Of a stretch of 64,000 nt of DNA, positions 63,380-64,000 are shown piece after piece (positions within the stretch are counted from its first letter, which is position 1; every line of letters starts with the position of its first letter). The DNA comes from Xaviernesmea oryzae (GTDB lineage: Bacteria > Pseudomonadota > Alphaproteobacteria > Rhizobiales > Rhizobiaceae), in contig NZ_FXAF01000003.1 in the NCBI RefSeq assembly GCF_900177415.1, positions 462,863-526,862 on the forward strand, given 5' to 3'. Below the pieces are notes generated by a model. It worked only from the letters and a program-made list of their open reading frames with translations, did not search any database and was not told where the DNA came from. The position numbers were made by a program, and so were the translations under genes.

Positions 63380-63403
63380 TAGGCGGGTCAATTCTCGGTG
63401 GAA

Positions 63404-63434
63404 ATGCCGGGTCAGTTCTCAGTGGCAATCAACA
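63404..63434 (-). repeat. IS21-family right terminal inverted repeat
   Basis: 31 bases, inverted and identical to 60940-60970. Confidence 0.9.
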
Positions 63435-63444
63435 CCCAACGAAG
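63435..63444 (+). repeat. 10-bp direct repeat, right copy (target-site duplication)
   Basis: CCCAACGAAG directly after the IS right end, identical to 60930-60939. Confidence 0.85.
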
Positions 63445-64000
63445 CTCCGATTCGGGACTTACGCTGGTTGTCTATCGATCGGCTGGCAGCTAAATTCGGC
63501 GCTACTAACCATCAGGGTTCGCCAGTGCCGAGCATCGATCGATTTATTTCACTATTGCGTCAATCGCCTCTGTGGGCCGCATCAAGCCTGACTTCCCGCA
63601 ATCTATCCGGAGAAGGCAAGCCGCCCCTATTCTTGTTTGGCTTCAGTCGTTGGAAGACGTTTATCCAGGACTGGTTCCCCGATCGGGATATCATTTTTGT
63701 CCCCTTAAAATGCAGCGGATTGAGTTTGCCCTTTACTGGAGGTGGCGCATCCTGAGCGACCGGCGGTCACAAGTTTTGGCGTGGCAGTACAAGGGACCTC
63801 CTGAACTCAAGCACTTCTGCGATCGCTATAAAATACCGTTCCATTACGTTGAAGATGGCTTCATCCGCTCACTCAAACTTGGCGCGCTGCATGCGCCTCC
63901 GATGTCATTGGCTTTCGACAGCCGTGACATGTATTTCAACGCCAAAGTCCCGACCGATCTGGAAAATTTACTTTCGAACTATGATTTTGAAGCCGATCAT
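63435..64000 (+). pseudogene. Capsule polysaccharide synthesis gene (KpsC/KpsS/RkpJ-type), fragment right of the IS, continues past the window
   Basis: The frame in phase with the left fragment reads APIRDLRWLSIDRL, then KPPLFLFGFSRWKTFIQDWF and DIIFVPLK, after which it shifts. Adding one A to the run at 63707-63710 gives VPLKMQRIEFALYWRW and, without interruption to the window end, KIPFHYVEDGFIRSLKLGA, PPMSLAFDSRDMYF and PTDLENLLSNYDF. The VEDGFIRS-LGA-PP-SLAFD pattern is that of capsule synthesis proteins (Pfam Capsule_synth), which act on the Kdo linker or export-ready polysaccharide. It is broken by the IS and by frameshifts, so this copy is probably inactive. Confidence 0.7.

Larger units (their letters stand above)
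60940..63434 (+). mobile_element. IS21-family insertion sequence (2,495 bp)
   Basis: Bounded by perfect 31-bp inverted repeats (60940-60970 and 63404-63434, starting TGTTGATTGCCACTGAG), with a second, imperfect inner repeat pair (about 60981-60999 and 63384-63402), as in IS21 elements with several transposase sites. It carries istA and istB in the usual order with an 11-base overlap. 10-bp direct repeats flank it. istB has a frameshift, so the element may no longer move by itself. Confidence 0.92.

Noticed and set aside
1..64000. tRNA or rRNA genes, CRISPR arrays, riboswitches and replication origins
   Set aside because: No clover-leaf gene, regular spaced repeats, conserved riboswitch core or repABC/parAB-like genes were seen on reading both strands; absence is based on inspection only.

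Overview
The window looks like accessory DNA, probably a plasmid, chromid or genomic island, of an alphaproteobacterium of the Rhizobiales (Rhizobium/Agrobacterium/Shinella-like). This is inferred from high GC with strong third-position bias, the dense set of peptide-type and iron-type ABC importers, class II flavin monooxygenases, the group-2 (Kps/Rkp-type) capsule genes and an IS21-family element. I see no rRNA, tRNA, CRISPR array or replication gene.

Region 1 (1-21.4 kb) is an organosulfur scavenging island. It holds three class II flavin monooxygenases (one cut by the window edge, one SsuD-like), an SfnB-type oxidoreductase, a second frameshifted SfnB-like gene, an Rrf2 regulator with a cysteine cluster, an amidohydrolase, an aldo/keto reductase and a complete Dpp/Opp-type importer. 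Its most interesting part is the coupled operon 14662-21440. This encodes two cytoplasmic proteins that keep the Cys/His/Arg-Gly-Gly active-site pattern of the DszB desulfinase, an acyl-CoA-dehydrogenase-type (DszC/SfnB-like) flavoprotein, an NmrA-type dehydrogenase, an FAD hydroxylase and a DszA/NtaA-type monooxygenase. It resembles a non-canonical desulfurisation pathway.

Region 2 (21.5-25.9 kb) holds a DUF3313-like lipoprotein, a histidine kinase/response regulator pair and a poorly coding stretch.

Region 3 (25.9-45.3 kb) is an N-heterocycle catabolic island. It has nicC-F-E-D-X (6-hydroxynicotinate or a related pyridine to maleate and fumarate), two NtaA-type monooxygenases, a flavin reductase fused to a MarR domain, a second flavin reductase, two paralogous solute-binding proteins, two permeases, a fused double ATPase, an MFS transporter and a GntR/FCD regulator. 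Seven copies of a 16-bp near-palindrome (core like GTATAC flanked by ATAT) precede its transcription units and probably form the GntR regulon. A truncated HipA gene follows.

Region 4 (46.1-58.9 kb) is a nine-gene minus-strand operon: iron-type ABC importer, fumarase/aspartase-superfamily lyase, MmgE/PrpD protein, an aconitase-superfamily large/small pair that lacks the iron-sulfur cysteines, enoyl-CoA hydratase and CoA-transferase. An IclR regulator lies upstream, divergent from a FAH-family hydrolase, with two palindromic operators between them exactly 30 bp apart.

Region 5 (59.2-64 kb) contains kpsM and kpsT, then a capsule-synthesis gene interrupted by an IS21-family element with 31-bp perfect inverted repeats and 10-bp flanking direct repeats. 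Four separate one-base deletions break frames in the window (near 4684, 60886, 63115 and 63708), so either real decay or indel errors should be considered.
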